Shown here piece after piece: positions 34,986 through 43,165 of a stretch of DNA of 64,000 nt (the first letter of the stretch is position 1; each line of letters begins with the position of its first letter). Made by a program: the position numbers and the translations under genes. The DNA comes from Gammaproteobacteria bacterium. Lineage in GTDB: Bacteria > Pseudomonadota > Gammaproteobacteria > Eutrophobiales > Eutrophobiaceae. The notes below the pieces were generated by a model. That model was not told the DNA's origin. It saw nothing but the letters and a program-made list of their open reading frames with translations, and did no database searches. The stretch is taken from positions 62,001 to 126,000 of the forward strand of contig SCUJ01000001.1 in NCBI GenBank assembly GCA_004297165.1, written 5' to 3'.

Positions 34986-35707
34986 CGGAGGATCTGCAGC
35001 GGCAAATCGCGGTACTCACCGCTTTTCACAAGGGACTTGCCAATATCGCCCGACACGATGCAGACACCGTCGTCTCCGGGACGCTGCCGTTTGAGGCATC
35101 TGCCGATGGGCTCGAGACGATTACCGAGTCCTTCGAGATCGAGCTGACGGTCCCGGATGCTTTTCCCGAAAGCCTGCCGCGGGTCCGGGAAACGGGAGGC
35201 CGGATCGGAAATGATTACGAGCACCACAACGCTAGCGGAACACTCTGTCTGGCGGTGCCCGTCGAACAGCGGCGTATCTTCCTTGAGAATCCAACTCTGC
35301 TTGGATTCGTGAATCGGCTGGTGATTCCTTATCTATATGGTTATTGCTTCTGGAAGAAGCACGGTCGTCACCCGTTTGATGAGGCGGCGCACGGATACGA
35401 AGGCATTCTACGCCACTATCTCGATACGCTCGGTCTGGCTGATGAAGCAAAGGCGCTTGCCGTCATCTGCTATCTCTTCGAGCATGGCTATCGCGGCCAT
35501 CATGACTGTCCGTGCGGGAGCGGTTTGAGAGTTAGAGCCTGTCACGGTCCTGCGTTGATGATTCTCCATCGGACACACAACCAGCAGACCGTCCGTAGTG
35601 ATTTCGTGGCAATCTTCGAACACTGCTTTGCGAAGTTTCAGGATGGCCAGTTGTCCTTCCCGACACCGCTGAGACTTCAAATCCTGCGTCTGTTCAATCG
35701 GCTCTAG
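34982..35707 (+). CDS. E2-like (Cap2-type, E2-only) protein with SEC-C-like zinc motif
   Basis: A 241-residue protein, third gene of the CBASS-like operon. Residues about 1-150 fit a bacterial E2 (ubiquitin-conjugating-like) fold, with the strand FEIELTVPDAFPESLPRV and the probable catalytic Cys89 in HHNASGTLCL. There is no E1 or JAB domain, so this is the E2-only, short type II layout. Residues 176-188 read CPCGSGLRVRACH, a SEC-C-like metal-binding motif that could contact RNA or a partner. The GTG start at 34982 overlaps the CD-NTase stop and has GGAGGG just upstream; GTG at 34970 is a weaker alternative. It probably conjugates or primes the CD-NTase to raise its activity. Confidence 0.8.
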   Translation: MTEDLQRQIAVLTAFHKGLANIARHDADTVVSGTLPFEASADGLETITESFEIELTVPDAFPESLPRVRETGGRIGNDYEHHNASGTLCLAVPVEQRRIFLENPTLLGFVNRLVIPYLYGYCFWKKHGRHPFDEAAHGYEGILRHYLDTLGLADEAKALAVICYLFEHGYRGHHDCPCGSGLRVRACHGPALMILHRTHNQQTVRSDFVAIFEHCFAKFQDGQLSFPTPLRLQILRLFNRL

Positions 35708-35842
35708 GATTTATGGGTTTTTGGAGCGGCAGGAAGATTATTCTTGGTCGAATTATTGGCAAAAAGCTTGAGATGGAAAACTCGTGGGTTGATTAAGATG
35801 CCTGTTTCCTGGGTTTGAGAAATAAACTTGTCTCTTTTTCGG

Positions 35843-35926
35843 TCGCAGGCCCCGGATCATCCGGTAAAGATCCAGATCCCGGAGACGGCGTATTTGAAGG
35901 GCCTGCTGCTGCGCGTGGTGGGTTAA
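35843..35926 (+). pseudogene. Displaced 3' end of rlmI (right island boundary, includes 78-bp direct repeat)
   Basis: Bases 35843-35920 repeat 29409-29486, and the next two codons give Gly-stop, so this fragment encodes the last 27 residues or so of an RlmI protein ending VVG. It has no start and no upstream coding part. It is best read as the original rlmI terminus, cut off when the island inserted and supplied a replacement end to the intact gene. The 135 bp before it (35708-35842) hold no recognisable gene. Confidence 0.85.
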
Positions 35927-35937
35927 CCCTGGAATTA

Positions 35938-36291
35938 TCAGATAGGTAATTTGCCCCGGAAGATGAAGAACACCGCGCCCATCATGCACAGACCCGCCCA
36001 GAGATAATCGAGCTTCAACGGTTCCTTGAGATACAGGAAGGAGAAGGGCACGAAGACGCTGAGGGTGATCACCTCCTGCAGGATCTTGAGTTGCCCGACA
36101 TTCATGGCCGTGTAACCGACCCGGTTCGCGGGTACTTGCAGCATGTATTCGAAGAGGGCTATCAACCAGCTCACGATGGCGGCGACCAGCCAGGGTTTGT
36201 GATTGAGTTCCTTGAGGTGGGCGTACCAGGCGAAGGTCATGAACACGTTGCTGCAGATGAGAAGCAGGATGGAGATGGCGATTGGATGCAT
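35938..36291 (-). CDS. DUF486 (DMT-like) small membrane protein
   Basis: A 117-residue inner-membrane protein with four hydrophobic segments, of the DUF486 family related to the drug/metabolite transporter fold. Family blocks are CSNVFMTFAWYAHLK near the N-terminus and FEYMLQVPANRVGY in the middle. Function is unknown for the family. It lies just outside the right island boundary, so it was the original downstream neighbour of rlmI, convergent with it. Confidence 0.85.
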   Translation of the reverse strand: MHPIAISILLLICSNVFMTFAWYAHLKELNHKPWLVAAIVSWLIALFEYMLQVPANRVGYTAMNVGQLKILQEVITLSVFVPFSFLYLKEPLKLDYLWAGLCMMGAVFFIFRGKLPI

Positions 36292-36356
36292 GGTCGTTCC
36301 AGCGGTTGATGGTTACCGCTAAGAGTAGCCTGAGCCGCGAATAGTTTCAGCAGGGT

Positions 36357-36893
36357 TCAGGCGCGGACAAGGTTCTGGCCGGCCTCAACGGCCTTGAGCA
36401 TGGATTTCACCAGCTTGGCGGGGGCGCCGGCGCAGATGGCCGCGACGAGCGTATCGGCGCGGCAGACGCCGGAGAGTTCCACAAGCGCTCCCAGCGCCAC
36501 TATGTTGGCCGAACGGATGTCGTTGCAGGCGCGCGCGGTATCGAGCAGCGGCAGCGCCCTGGTTTTACCGTTCTCCGCGTCCTTGCCTTCTGCCGCGCTC
36601 ATATCGATCACGACCAGAGTATTTGTCTTCAGGATATCGTCCGAGGCATGGAGTGCGATCCGATCCAGGATAACGAGATAATCCAGGGCGCTGGCGAGCG
36701 GATAATCCGTGGCCTTTGTCCCAGCCACCAGGTCACAGCGGCTCAGGCCGCCGCGGGAGGTGGGTTCGTAGCTTTGGGATTGGGCGATGCGTTTCCTCTC
36801 GAGGGTAAGGGCATCGCCCAGGATCTGGCCGGCGAGCAGGATCCCCTGGCCGCCGCTGCCGGAGAGACGGATCTCGATTTGCGTTTGGCTCAT
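36357..36893 (-). CDS. korC: 2-oxoacid:ferredoxin oxidoreductase, gamma subunit
   Basis: A 178-residue gamma subunit: the family opening IRLSGSGGQGILLAGQILG is at the N-terminus and SYEPTSRGGLSRCDLV follows. It is the last gene of a five-gene operon, and its start overlaps the beta subunit stop by 4 bp. With KorA and KorB it would form the thiamine-pyrophosphate enzyme that converts a 2-oxoacid (most likely 2-oxoglutarate) plus CoA to acyl-CoA, CO2 and reduced ferredoxin. An open frame continues upstream across korB and is not used. Confidence 0.87.
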   Translation of the reverse strand: MSQTQIEIRLSGSGGQGILLAGQILGDALTLERKRIAQSQSYEPTSRGGLSRCDLVAGTKATDYPLASALDYLVILDRIALHASDDILKTNTLVVIDMSAAEGKDAENGKTRALPLLDTARACNDIRSANIVALGALVELSGVCRADTLVAAICAGAPAKLVKSMLKAVEAGQNLVRA

Positions 36894-37726
36894 TCGACGT
36901 TGCCCAGGGATTGCAGATGCCGTTGCCGCGCCGCGGCGTATTCCGGGCGATCCTTGCGCGCAAGCACGCCGGTCCGCAACTGGTTGGGCCGGAACGGACG
37001 ATCCACGCTGTTCGTGTAGACATCGGGACGCGCCGCCGCCTTCTGGCTCAGCACCATCTCGGCGGAGTTGCCGAGGTCGTTTTTGCGGCCGTAGATCTCG
37101 GTGCAGTCGGAGATGACCTCGATGAACGCGAAGCCCGGATAGGCGAGCCCTTCGCGCAGGAGATTTTTCAGCGCGGGCGTTTGCAGGGTGATCTCCCGGC
37201 CCACGAAACCGGCCCCGGCCCCTTCGGCCAGGGCGCAGGCGTCGAAGGTGGGTTCGAAATTGCCCAGCGGCGTGGTCGTGGTATAGCGCGAATTGCTGGT
37301 CGTGGGCGAGACCTGCCCGCCGGTCATGCCATAGACCTCGTTGTTCAGCATCATGCAGGTGATGTTCAGATTGCGGCGGCAGGCGTGGATCAGATGATTG
37401 CCGCCAATGGCGAGACAATCGCCGTCGCCGGTGATCACGACGACCTCCAGATCCGGGCGGGCGAGTTTCAGGCCCGTGGCGAAGGCCAGCGGCCGGCCAT
37501 GGGTGACATGAAAGGTGTTGGCATCGACATAGGCCCCGATCCTCCCCGAGCAACCGATCCCGGAGACGATGGCCAGCCGGTCCTTTGTTATCCCGAGTTC
37601 ATGCACGGCCCAGAGCAGGGCGCGCAAGGCGATGCCGTGACCGCAGCCGGGGCAGAGGAAGTGCGGCATGAGGTGTTCCCGCAGGTATTCCCGGATGACG
37701 AACTCCGGCGCCGGGGCTTCAGTCAT
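36890..37726 (-). CDS. korB: 2-oxoacid:ferredoxin oxidoreductase, beta (TPP) subunit
   Basis: A 278-residue subunit that binds thiamine pyrophosphate and Mg. It has CPGCGHGIALRAL near residue 24, the IGCSGRIGAYV block and the TPP motif GDGDCLAIGGNH, followed by LNNEVYGMTGGQ. It overlaps korA by 8 bp and korC by 4 bp. Length and motifs fit the 2-oxoglutarate oxidoreductase branch, but pyruvate or branched-chain oxoacids cannot be excluded by eye. Confidence 0.9.
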   Translation of the reverse strand: MTEAPAPEFVIREYLREHLMPHFLCPGCGHGIALRALLWAVHELGITKDRLAIVSGIGCSGRIGAYVDANTFHVTHGRPLAFATGLKLARPDLEVVVITGDGDCLAIGGNHLIHACRRNLNITCMMLNNEVYGMTGGQVSPTTSNSRYTTTTPLGNFEPTFDACALAEGAGAGFVGREITLQTPALKNLLREGLAYPGFAFIEVISDCTEIYGRKNDLGNSAEMVLSQKAAARPDVYTNSVDRPFRPNQLRTGVLARKDRPEYAAARQRHLQSLGNVE

Positions 37727-38870
37727 TGGCCAGTTCCTCGATCTGTTGCAGGATTTGCGAGGGCGTGATCGCCTCGCCGTCGATGCGATTGAGACCCACG
37801 ACCCGGCAGTGATCGCCGGCGTGACGCTCCACCTCGGCGATGAGTTGGCCCGCGTTCATCTCCGCCACTATAACGGCCCCCGCCGGCTGCAAGAGGGCCT
37901 GCAAGGGGAGCGTGGGGAAGGGCCAGAGGGTGATGGGCCGGAACAGCCCGGCCCGTATGCCCTTGGCGCGGGCCTTGGCGACCGCGCGTTTGGCGGCCCG
38001 CGCCACCAGTCCGCAGGCCACCACGATCACCTCCGCGTCCTCGCCGGCGACGATCTCGAATTGCTCGATGCGATCGAGATGCGGTTCCAGCTTGTGGCTG
38101 AGATGCCGGTTGGCGGCGGCGATCGCTTCCGGTTTCTGGGTTGGAAACCCGTCCTCGCCGTGGGTCAGTCCCGTCATGTGCGTACGGTGACCGTCGCCTG
38201 GCCGCGGCATGGCCGGGATCCCGTCGGTCCCCGGCCTGTAGGGGAGGAAATTGCGGTCATCCGGCGCGGCCCATTGACGGTCGATAATTTCTATAGTCTC
38301 GGGAGCAGGCAGATCCACGGTCTCCCGCAGATGGCCGATGGTCTCTTCGTACAAGATCACCACCGGCGTGCGGAAGGCCTCGGCCAGATTGAAGGCGCGA
38401 ATGGTCTGCGCGTAGATCTCGGCGACTGAGGCGGGCGTCAACACAATGATGGCGTGATCGCCATGCGTGCCCCAGCGGGCCTGCATGTAATCGCCCTGGG
38501 CTGGGCGCGTCGGCAGGCCGGTGCTGGGTCCGCCGCGCATGACATCGATAATGACACAGGGGATCTCCGTCGCCACGGCGAGTCCCAGGTTCTCCTGTTT
38601 CAGCGAAAAACCCGGTCCGCTGGTTGCCGTCATCACCTTGAGTCCGCCCATCGAGGCGCCGAGGATCGCGGCCATGGAGGCGATCTCGTCCTCCATCTGG
38701 ATGAAGACCCCGCCGACGCCCGGCAACTCGCTGGCCATGCGTTCGGCGATCTCGGAAGAAGGTGTGATCGGGTACCCGGCGTAAAAACGGCAGCCGCCGG
38801 CGATGGCCCCGAGGGCGCAGGCCTCGTTGCCTTCCAGGTTCTGTGTGGTTGTGGCTGGTTCAGTGCTCAT
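37719..38870 (-). CDS. korA: 2-oxoacid:ferredoxin oxidoreductase, alpha subunit
   Basis: A 383-residue alpha subunit. The pyrimidine-binding domain starts with EACALGAIAGGCRFYAGYP and contains ITPSSEIAERMA, and the block SGPGFSLKQENLGLA is typical. The C-terminal third is the transketolase-C-like domain. Its start overlaps the end of iorB by 4 bp. In many bacteria a small ferredoxin gene, korD, directly precedes korA; here the equivalent domain is the C-terminus of IorB. Confidence 0.9.
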   Translation of the reverse strand: MSTEPATTTQNLEGNEACALGAIAGGCRFYAGYPITPSSEIAERMASELPGVGGVFIQMEDEIASMAAILGASMGGLKVMTATSGPGFSLKQENLGLAVATEIPCVIIDVMRGGPSTGLPTRPAQGDYMQARWGTHGDHAIIVLTPASVAEIYAQTIRAFNLAEAFRTPVVILYEETIGHLRETVDLPAPETIEIIDRQWAAPDDRNFLPYRPGTDGIPAMPRPGDGHRTHMTGLTHGEDGFPTQKPEAIAAANRHLSHKLEPHLDRIEQFEIVAGEDAEVIVVACGLVARAAKRAVAKARAKGIRAGLFRPITLWPFPTLPLQALLQPAGAVIVAEMNAGQLIAEVERHAGDHCRVVGLNRIDGEAITPSQILQQIEELAND

Positions 38871-39802
38871 GCGTCAAGACGATGGAGGGTGATGGCGAAA
38901 TCCGGACACAGGCGCTCGCAGACGCGGCAGCGGGTGCAGAGGTCCGGGTCCTTGAGTTCGGCCACTTGCCGGTCATTCATGAACAGGCAGCGTTCGGGGC
39001 AGAACTTGACACAGATCTCGCAGCCCTTGCACCAGGCCGCATTGATCTCCGGGGCCGAGCGCGCCACGTAATCGCCGAGGTCCGCTGCGGCGGGAAAAAC
39101 CGCCGGGGCCTCAGCATGCATGGCGGCGGGATCATGTTGTTCGACCCAGGTCCGTCCCGCCGCGAAGGCCCGCAGATTGGCGCCGATGGTTTTTTTTGGC
39201 ACCAGTTGTTCGATGACGGTGAGCCACTCCTGCTCCGGAAAATCCAGCGCCGTGGAGAGCATGCCGAGCAGGATGGTATTCGCGGCCCGGGCATTGCCCA
39301 GTTCCGCCGCCATGCGGCTCGCGTCGGTCGCGAAACAGTTGGGGACCTTACCGGCGACCTCGGCGACGGTATGCCGCGCGTAATTCGTCACCGCGCCCGG
39401 TTTGCGGCTGCGGCAGGAAAACGGCGGGATAAGTTGCTGCGTATCCGCGAGGAATGTCCCGGTCTCGGGATTGAGAAAAGGCAGCCAGCGCAGACCTTCG
39501 GCCCATTCGAGCGCGACCAGCACGTCCGCCTCGCCGATCGGGATGGTCGGCGAGTAGACCCGCTGGCCGAAACGCAGATGACTGAAGACCGAGCCCCCGC
39601 GCTTGGACATGCCATGCACCTCGCTCTGCTTGACGTCGAGGTCCTGGCGTTCGCAGAGGAGGGCGATGACCTTGGAGATCATGATCACCCCCTGGCCGCC
39701 GACCCCGACAATGAGGACATTCGTCGGCCGCTCCTGCGCGCGTGCGGACGGCGCGGTCAGGGCCGCGGCGGTGATGACCTCCTTGGGCGTACCCGTGGTC
39801 AT
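38867..39802 (-). CDS. iorB: Indolepyruvate ferredoxin oxidoreductase beta subunit fused to a KorD-like 2[4Fe-4S] ferredoxin
   Basis: A 311-residue protein. Residues about 25-205 are the IorB gamma-type domain (VLIVGVGGQGVIMISKVIA, then EVHGMSKRGGSVFSHLRFG). Residues about 245-311 carry eight cysteines in two cluster motifs, CKGCEICVKFCP and CTRCRVCERLCP, like the delta subunit of 2-oxoacid oxidoreductases. Ordinary IorB is about 200 residues and lacks this part. The start at 39802 overlaps the iorA stop by 4 bp; the longer frame upstream is inside iorA. The fused ferredoxin could serve both the IorAB enzyme and the KorABC enzyme encoded just downstream. Confidence 0.85.
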   Translation of the reverse strand: MTTGTPKEVITAAALTAPSARAQERPTNVLIVGVGGQGVIMISKVIALLCERQDLDVKQSEVHGMSKRGGSVFSHLRFGQRVYSPTIPIGEADVLVALEWAEGLRWLPFLNPETGTFLADTQQLIPPFSCRSRKPGAVTNYARHTVAEVAGKVPNCFATDASRMAAELGNARAANTILLGMLSTALDFPEQEWLTVIEQLVPKKTIGANLRAFAAGRTWVEQHDPAAMHAEAPAVFPAAADLGDYVARSAPEINAAWCKGCEICVKFCPERCLFMNDRQVAELKDPDLCTRCRVCERLCPDFAITLHRLDA

Positions 39803-41655
39803 GCCGTGGCCGGCGCCTCGGCGACGATGCCGATCGCATCCGTGGTGCACACCTGCATGCAGAGGGTGCAGCCGATGCAGGCGGCCTCATCGATCTTCAC
39901 CTTGTTATAACCCTCGTGACGTTCCTCGCTCCAGGACAGGGCCGGGCAGCCCAGGTTCATGCAGGCCTGGCAGGCATTGCAGGCCTCGGCCCTGACCCGC
40001 AGCGGCGGACCCTTGATCTTCACGGGGTCCAGCACGCAGGGCCGGTCCATGATCAAGACGGAGACGCCTTTGTGACGGATGGCCTCGCGCAAGGCCTGAT
40101 GCACCGAGGCAATATTATAAGAATCGATCTTCCTCACCCATTGCACCCCGGCCGCGCGGATCATGGTCTCCATGTCCACGCGATGGGTGGCCTCACCCCG
40201 CAGGGTGCGGCCGGTGCCGGGGTGATCCTGACCGCCGGTCATGGCGGTGATACGATTGTCGAGCAGGACCACCGTGATGTCCGCCTGGTTGTAGACCGCG
40301 TCGATGAGCGGCGGGATCCCCGAATGCAGGAAGGTGGAATCGCCGATGGTCGCCACGATGGGTCGCTCCTGGGTCCCGGCCTTGGCCATGCCGAGCGCAA
40401 TCGCGATGCTGGAGCCCATGCATACCGTGGTGTCGATCGCCTTGAGCGGCTCCACCGCGGCCAGTGTGTAACAGCCGATGTCGCCGGCGACCCGGGCATC
40501 GAGACTGCGCAGCGCGAGATAGGCCGTGGTGTGGGGACAGCCCGCGCAGAGCAGCGGTGGCCGGGGCATGCTCTTGATGGCAAGCTCGGGCAGGGCCGGG
40601 CCTGGTTTCAGGATCCCCGCCTGTTCCAGTCCCTGCCGGATCGTCTCGACGGAGAATTCTCCGGTCCGCGGGAAGAAGCGCTTGCCGTCCACCGCGATCC
40701 CCAGCGTCCGCACTGCGTTTTCTATCACCGGCTCCAGTTCCTCGATGACCAGGACCCTTTGCACCGAGTTGCAGAATTCCCGGATCTGTTCCAGCGGCAG
40801 AGGCCATGACACGCCCAGTTTCAGGATGCTCGCATCAGGTGCGACTTCTTTGACATAGGTGTAGGCGGTGGCCTGGGTGATGATGCCGTACTCCGCGCTG
40901 CCTTTTTCCCAACGGATCAACGGCGAGTCCGCGAGCCAGGCGGTGAGCTTGCGCTCCCGTTCCAGCAGGGCGTGATGACGCACCCGCGCATGACCGGGGA
41001 TCATGACATTCTTGGCCGGGTTCTCGATGAACTCGCGGGGCGCGGGCGCATCGCGTTCGCCGGTGCGCACGAGGCTGCGGGTGTGCGAGAGCCGGGTGGT
41101 GCTGCGAACGATGACCGGCGTGTCGAACTCCTCGCTGATCGAAAAGGCCAGCCGGGTAAAGTCGAGGGCCTCCTGGGCGTCCGAAGGTTCCAGGATCGGG
41201 ACCATTGCGAGCGCGCCGAAAAGACGGGTGTCCTGCTCGTTCTGAGAGCTGTGGATGCCGGGGTCGTCGCAGACGGCGATCACCAGCCCGCCGTTGACGC
41301 CGATATAGGTCTGCGACATCAGGGAATCGGCGGCCACATTGAGGCCGACATGTTTCATCGAGGCAAAGGCGCGCACCCCGGCGAAGGCGGCGCCGATGGC
41401 GACATCCAGGGCGACCTTCTCGTTGGTGGACCACTGCGCATGCACATCGGCGGCGGGATAAGTCGCCAGGCTCTCCATGATCTCGGTACTCGGTGTGCCG
41501 GGATAGGCCGCGGCCACGCGCACCCCGGCTTCCCATGCCCCGCGGGCGATGGCCTCGTTGCCCATCATCGATTCGCGGGCAGGACGCCGCACGGCGCCGG
41601 CGTTACTTTCGCCTGCCCCGCCCGTAACGGGCCTGATGTTGGCTGCTTTACTCAT
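39799..41655 (-). CDS. iorA: Indolepyruvate ferredoxin oxidoreductase alpha subunit
   Basis: A 618-residue catalytic subunit that oxidatively decarboxylates aryl pyruvates from aromatic amino acid breakdown to aryl-acetyl-CoA, reducing ferredoxin. It has the N-terminal block AAYPGTPSTEIMES, the TPP-binding region GDIGCYTLAAVEPL through TIGDSTFLHSGIPPLIDAV, and a C-terminal two-cluster ferredoxin domain (CNACQACMNLGCP and CIGCTLCMQVC). It is the first gene of the five-gene operon. The start at 41655 gives 618 residues, including an N-terminal extension of about 30 residues before the first family block; longer in-frame starts add low-complexity sequence. These enzymes are oxygen-sensitive, pointing to anaerobic or microaerobic use. 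Confidence 0.9.
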   Translation of the reverse strand: MSKAANIRPVTGGAGESNAGAVRRPARESMMGNEAIARGAWEAGVRVAAAYPGTPSTEIMESLATYPAADVHAQWSTNEKVALDVAIGAAFAGVRAFASMKHVGLNVAADSLMSQTYIGVNGGLVIAVCDDPGIHSSQNEQDTRLFGALAMVPILEPSDAQEALDFTRLAFSISEEFDTPVIVRSTTRLSHTRSLVRTGERDAPAPREFIENPAKNVMIPGHARVRHHALLERERKLTAWLADSPLIRWEKGSAEYGIITQATAYTYVKEVAPDASILKLGVSWPLPLEQIREFCNSVQRVLVIEELEPVIENAVRTLGIAVDGKRFFPRTGEFSVETIRQGLEQAGILKPGPALPELAIKSMPRPPLLCAGCPHTTAYLALRSLDARVAGDIGCYTLAAVEPLKAIDTTVCMGSSIAIALGMAKAGTQERPIVATIGDSTFLHSGIPPLIDAVYNQADITVVLLDNRITAMTGGQDHPGTGRTLRGEATHRVDMETMIRAAGVQWVRKIDSYNIASVHQALREAIRHKGVSVLIMDRPCVLDPVKIKGPPLRVRAEACNACQACMNLGCPALSWSEERHEGYNKVKIDEAACIGCTLCMQVCTTDAIGIVAEAPATA

Positions 41656-42029
41656 CAAGTTGTAAGTTCCAGTACTGTTCAATCGGGGGCGAATCGCCCC
41701 CCATGCGCCGGCAGCGAGGCCCTTGTGAATCTTGGCGGGCATCCGAGCCGGGGCGCTTTCGCAGTCCGGAGTTTCGGCGGGGTTTAGGGGTCGCGCGCAT
41801 CGCATGACGCCCCCGGCTTTTCAAATCGTTTAATTACCTGATTCCCGCCAGAAGGCCCGCATAATACAGAAGGGAGGTTCTGGAAGTTTTTGATCTGAGT
41901 CATGAATCGGCGATCGGCGAGGGTGAGTAGGACATGGAAAGTAAGTGTCGCCCGGATGCAGCGCAGCGTAATCCGGGGAATCATTTTCATCCCGGATTCC
42001 GTTGCATTCCATCCGGGCTACTCCGCTGC
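41656..42029. other. Intergenic region, 374 bp, no gene seen
   Basis: Lies between the divergently placed start of iorA and the stop of srkA. It should contain the ior-kor promoter, but no convincing -35/-10 pair was found. The only clear structure is the long inverted repeat at 41950-42018. Confidence 0.5.
41950..42018. repeat. Imperfect inverted repeat, REP/MITE-like
   Basis: Two 28-nt arms (41950-41977 and 41991-42018) pair at 23 of 28 positions around a 13-nt loop; both arms begin or end with GCCCGGAT / ATCCGGGC. It could fold into a long hairpin in DNA or RNA. It lies just downstream of srkA and may terminate it, but its form is that of a dispersed palindromic element. Confidence 0.65.
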
Positions 42030-43034
42030 TCACGTCCAGTCATGCCATTCGAGCGGCGGTTCGTCGATTAGGGCCAGTTGTTCGCGCAGGGCGAGGATGT
42101 GATCCTGCCAGTAGCGTTGCGTGTTGAAGGCGGGAAAGGCCCTGGGGAAGGCGGGATCGTCCCAGCGGCGCGCCAGCCAACCGCTGAAATAAATGATGCG
42201 CAGTGTCCGCAGTGGTTCGAGCAGTTGCAGTTCAAGGGGATCGAAGTTGCGAAACTCCGTATAACCTTCCAGTAATTCGGTAAGGCGGGCGGTCATGTAC
42301 GGGCGATCGCCGGAGAGCAGCATCCAGAAGTCCTGTATGGCGGGACCGGTGCGGGCATCGTCGAAATCGACGATGAACGGATGCGTTTCCTGCCAGAGGA
42401 TATTGCCAATGTGAAAATCGCCATGGAGCCGGAACCGGCGGCACTCCACAAGCAGCCGCAGTCGATCGCTCAAGCGGTGGATCAGTTGTTCCGTCGCCGC
42501 GGCATAGGCGGGCCGGATATCGGCGGGCACGAAGTCGCCGGCGAGCAGGAACTCGCGGCAACCGATCACATATTCTTCGAGACCGATGGCAGGGCGTTCC
42601 CGGAATTCCCTGACCGCGCCCACGTTGTGCATCCGTCCGAGGCAACGCCCCAATTGCCGCAGAGTCTCCGGGTTATCGAGTTCCGGGGCCCTGCCGCCCA
42701 CGCGGGGATACAGGGCGAAGCGATAGGGTCCGCTCCGGAGCAGGGTTTCTCCCTGGCTGTCCTTGAGCGGCGTGGCTACCGGGATCTCCATTTCGTTCAA
42801 CTCATGGGTGAACCGGTGCTCCTCCAGGATCGCCGCGTCCGACCAGCGCGCAGGCCGGTAGAACTTGGCGATGATCGGAGCGGTCTCTTCCAGACCGATC
42901 TGGTACACGCGATTCTCGTAGCTGTTCAGCGCGAGCACCCGTCCGTCGCAGCAATAACCGGCCTGCTCCACGGCGTCGAGGATGGCGTCTGGCGACAGGT
43001 TATGAAAAGGACGCAAGGCATCGGTTTCGGTCAT
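42030..43034 (-). CDS. srkA: Stress-response Ser/Thr protein kinase SrkA (YihE/RdoA)
   Basis: A 334-residue kinase of the aminoglycoside-phosphotransferase-like fold, matching SrkA in length and order. It has LALNSYENRVYQIGLE near the N-terminus (nucleotide loop), the catalytic loop RFRLHGDFHIGNILW and the metal-binding VDFDDARTGP. In E. coli the protein counters stress-induced death, in part by limiting MazF toxin. No dsbA gene is adjacent as it is in enterobacteria. It appears monocistronic. Confidence 0.9.
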   Translation of the reverse strand: MTETDALRPFHNLSPDAILDAVEQAGYCCDGRVLALNSYENRVYQIGLEETAPIIAKFYRPARWSDAAILEEHRFTHELNEMEIPVATPLKDSQGETLLRSGPYRFALYPRVGGRAPELDNPETLRQLGRCLGRMHNVGAVREFRERPAIGLEEYVIGCREFLLAGDFVPADIRPAYAAATEQLIHRLSDRLRLLVECRRFRLHGDFHIGNILWQETHPFIVDFDDARTGPAIQDFWMLLSGDRPYMTARLTELLEGYTEFRNFDPLELQLLEPLRTLRIIYFSGWLARRWDDPAFPRAFPAFNTQRYWQDHILALREQLALIDEPPLEWHDWT

Positions 43035-43165
43035 TGACGTATGGTAACAGTTATATAGGCTGCGATGGCTGGCTTGAATAATCCTGTGCGTGGATGGGTG
43101 GATCCTTTAGAATGAATTTCATAATTACAAGCTAATCGCAGTCAGAAAAATCCTTAATAACACTC

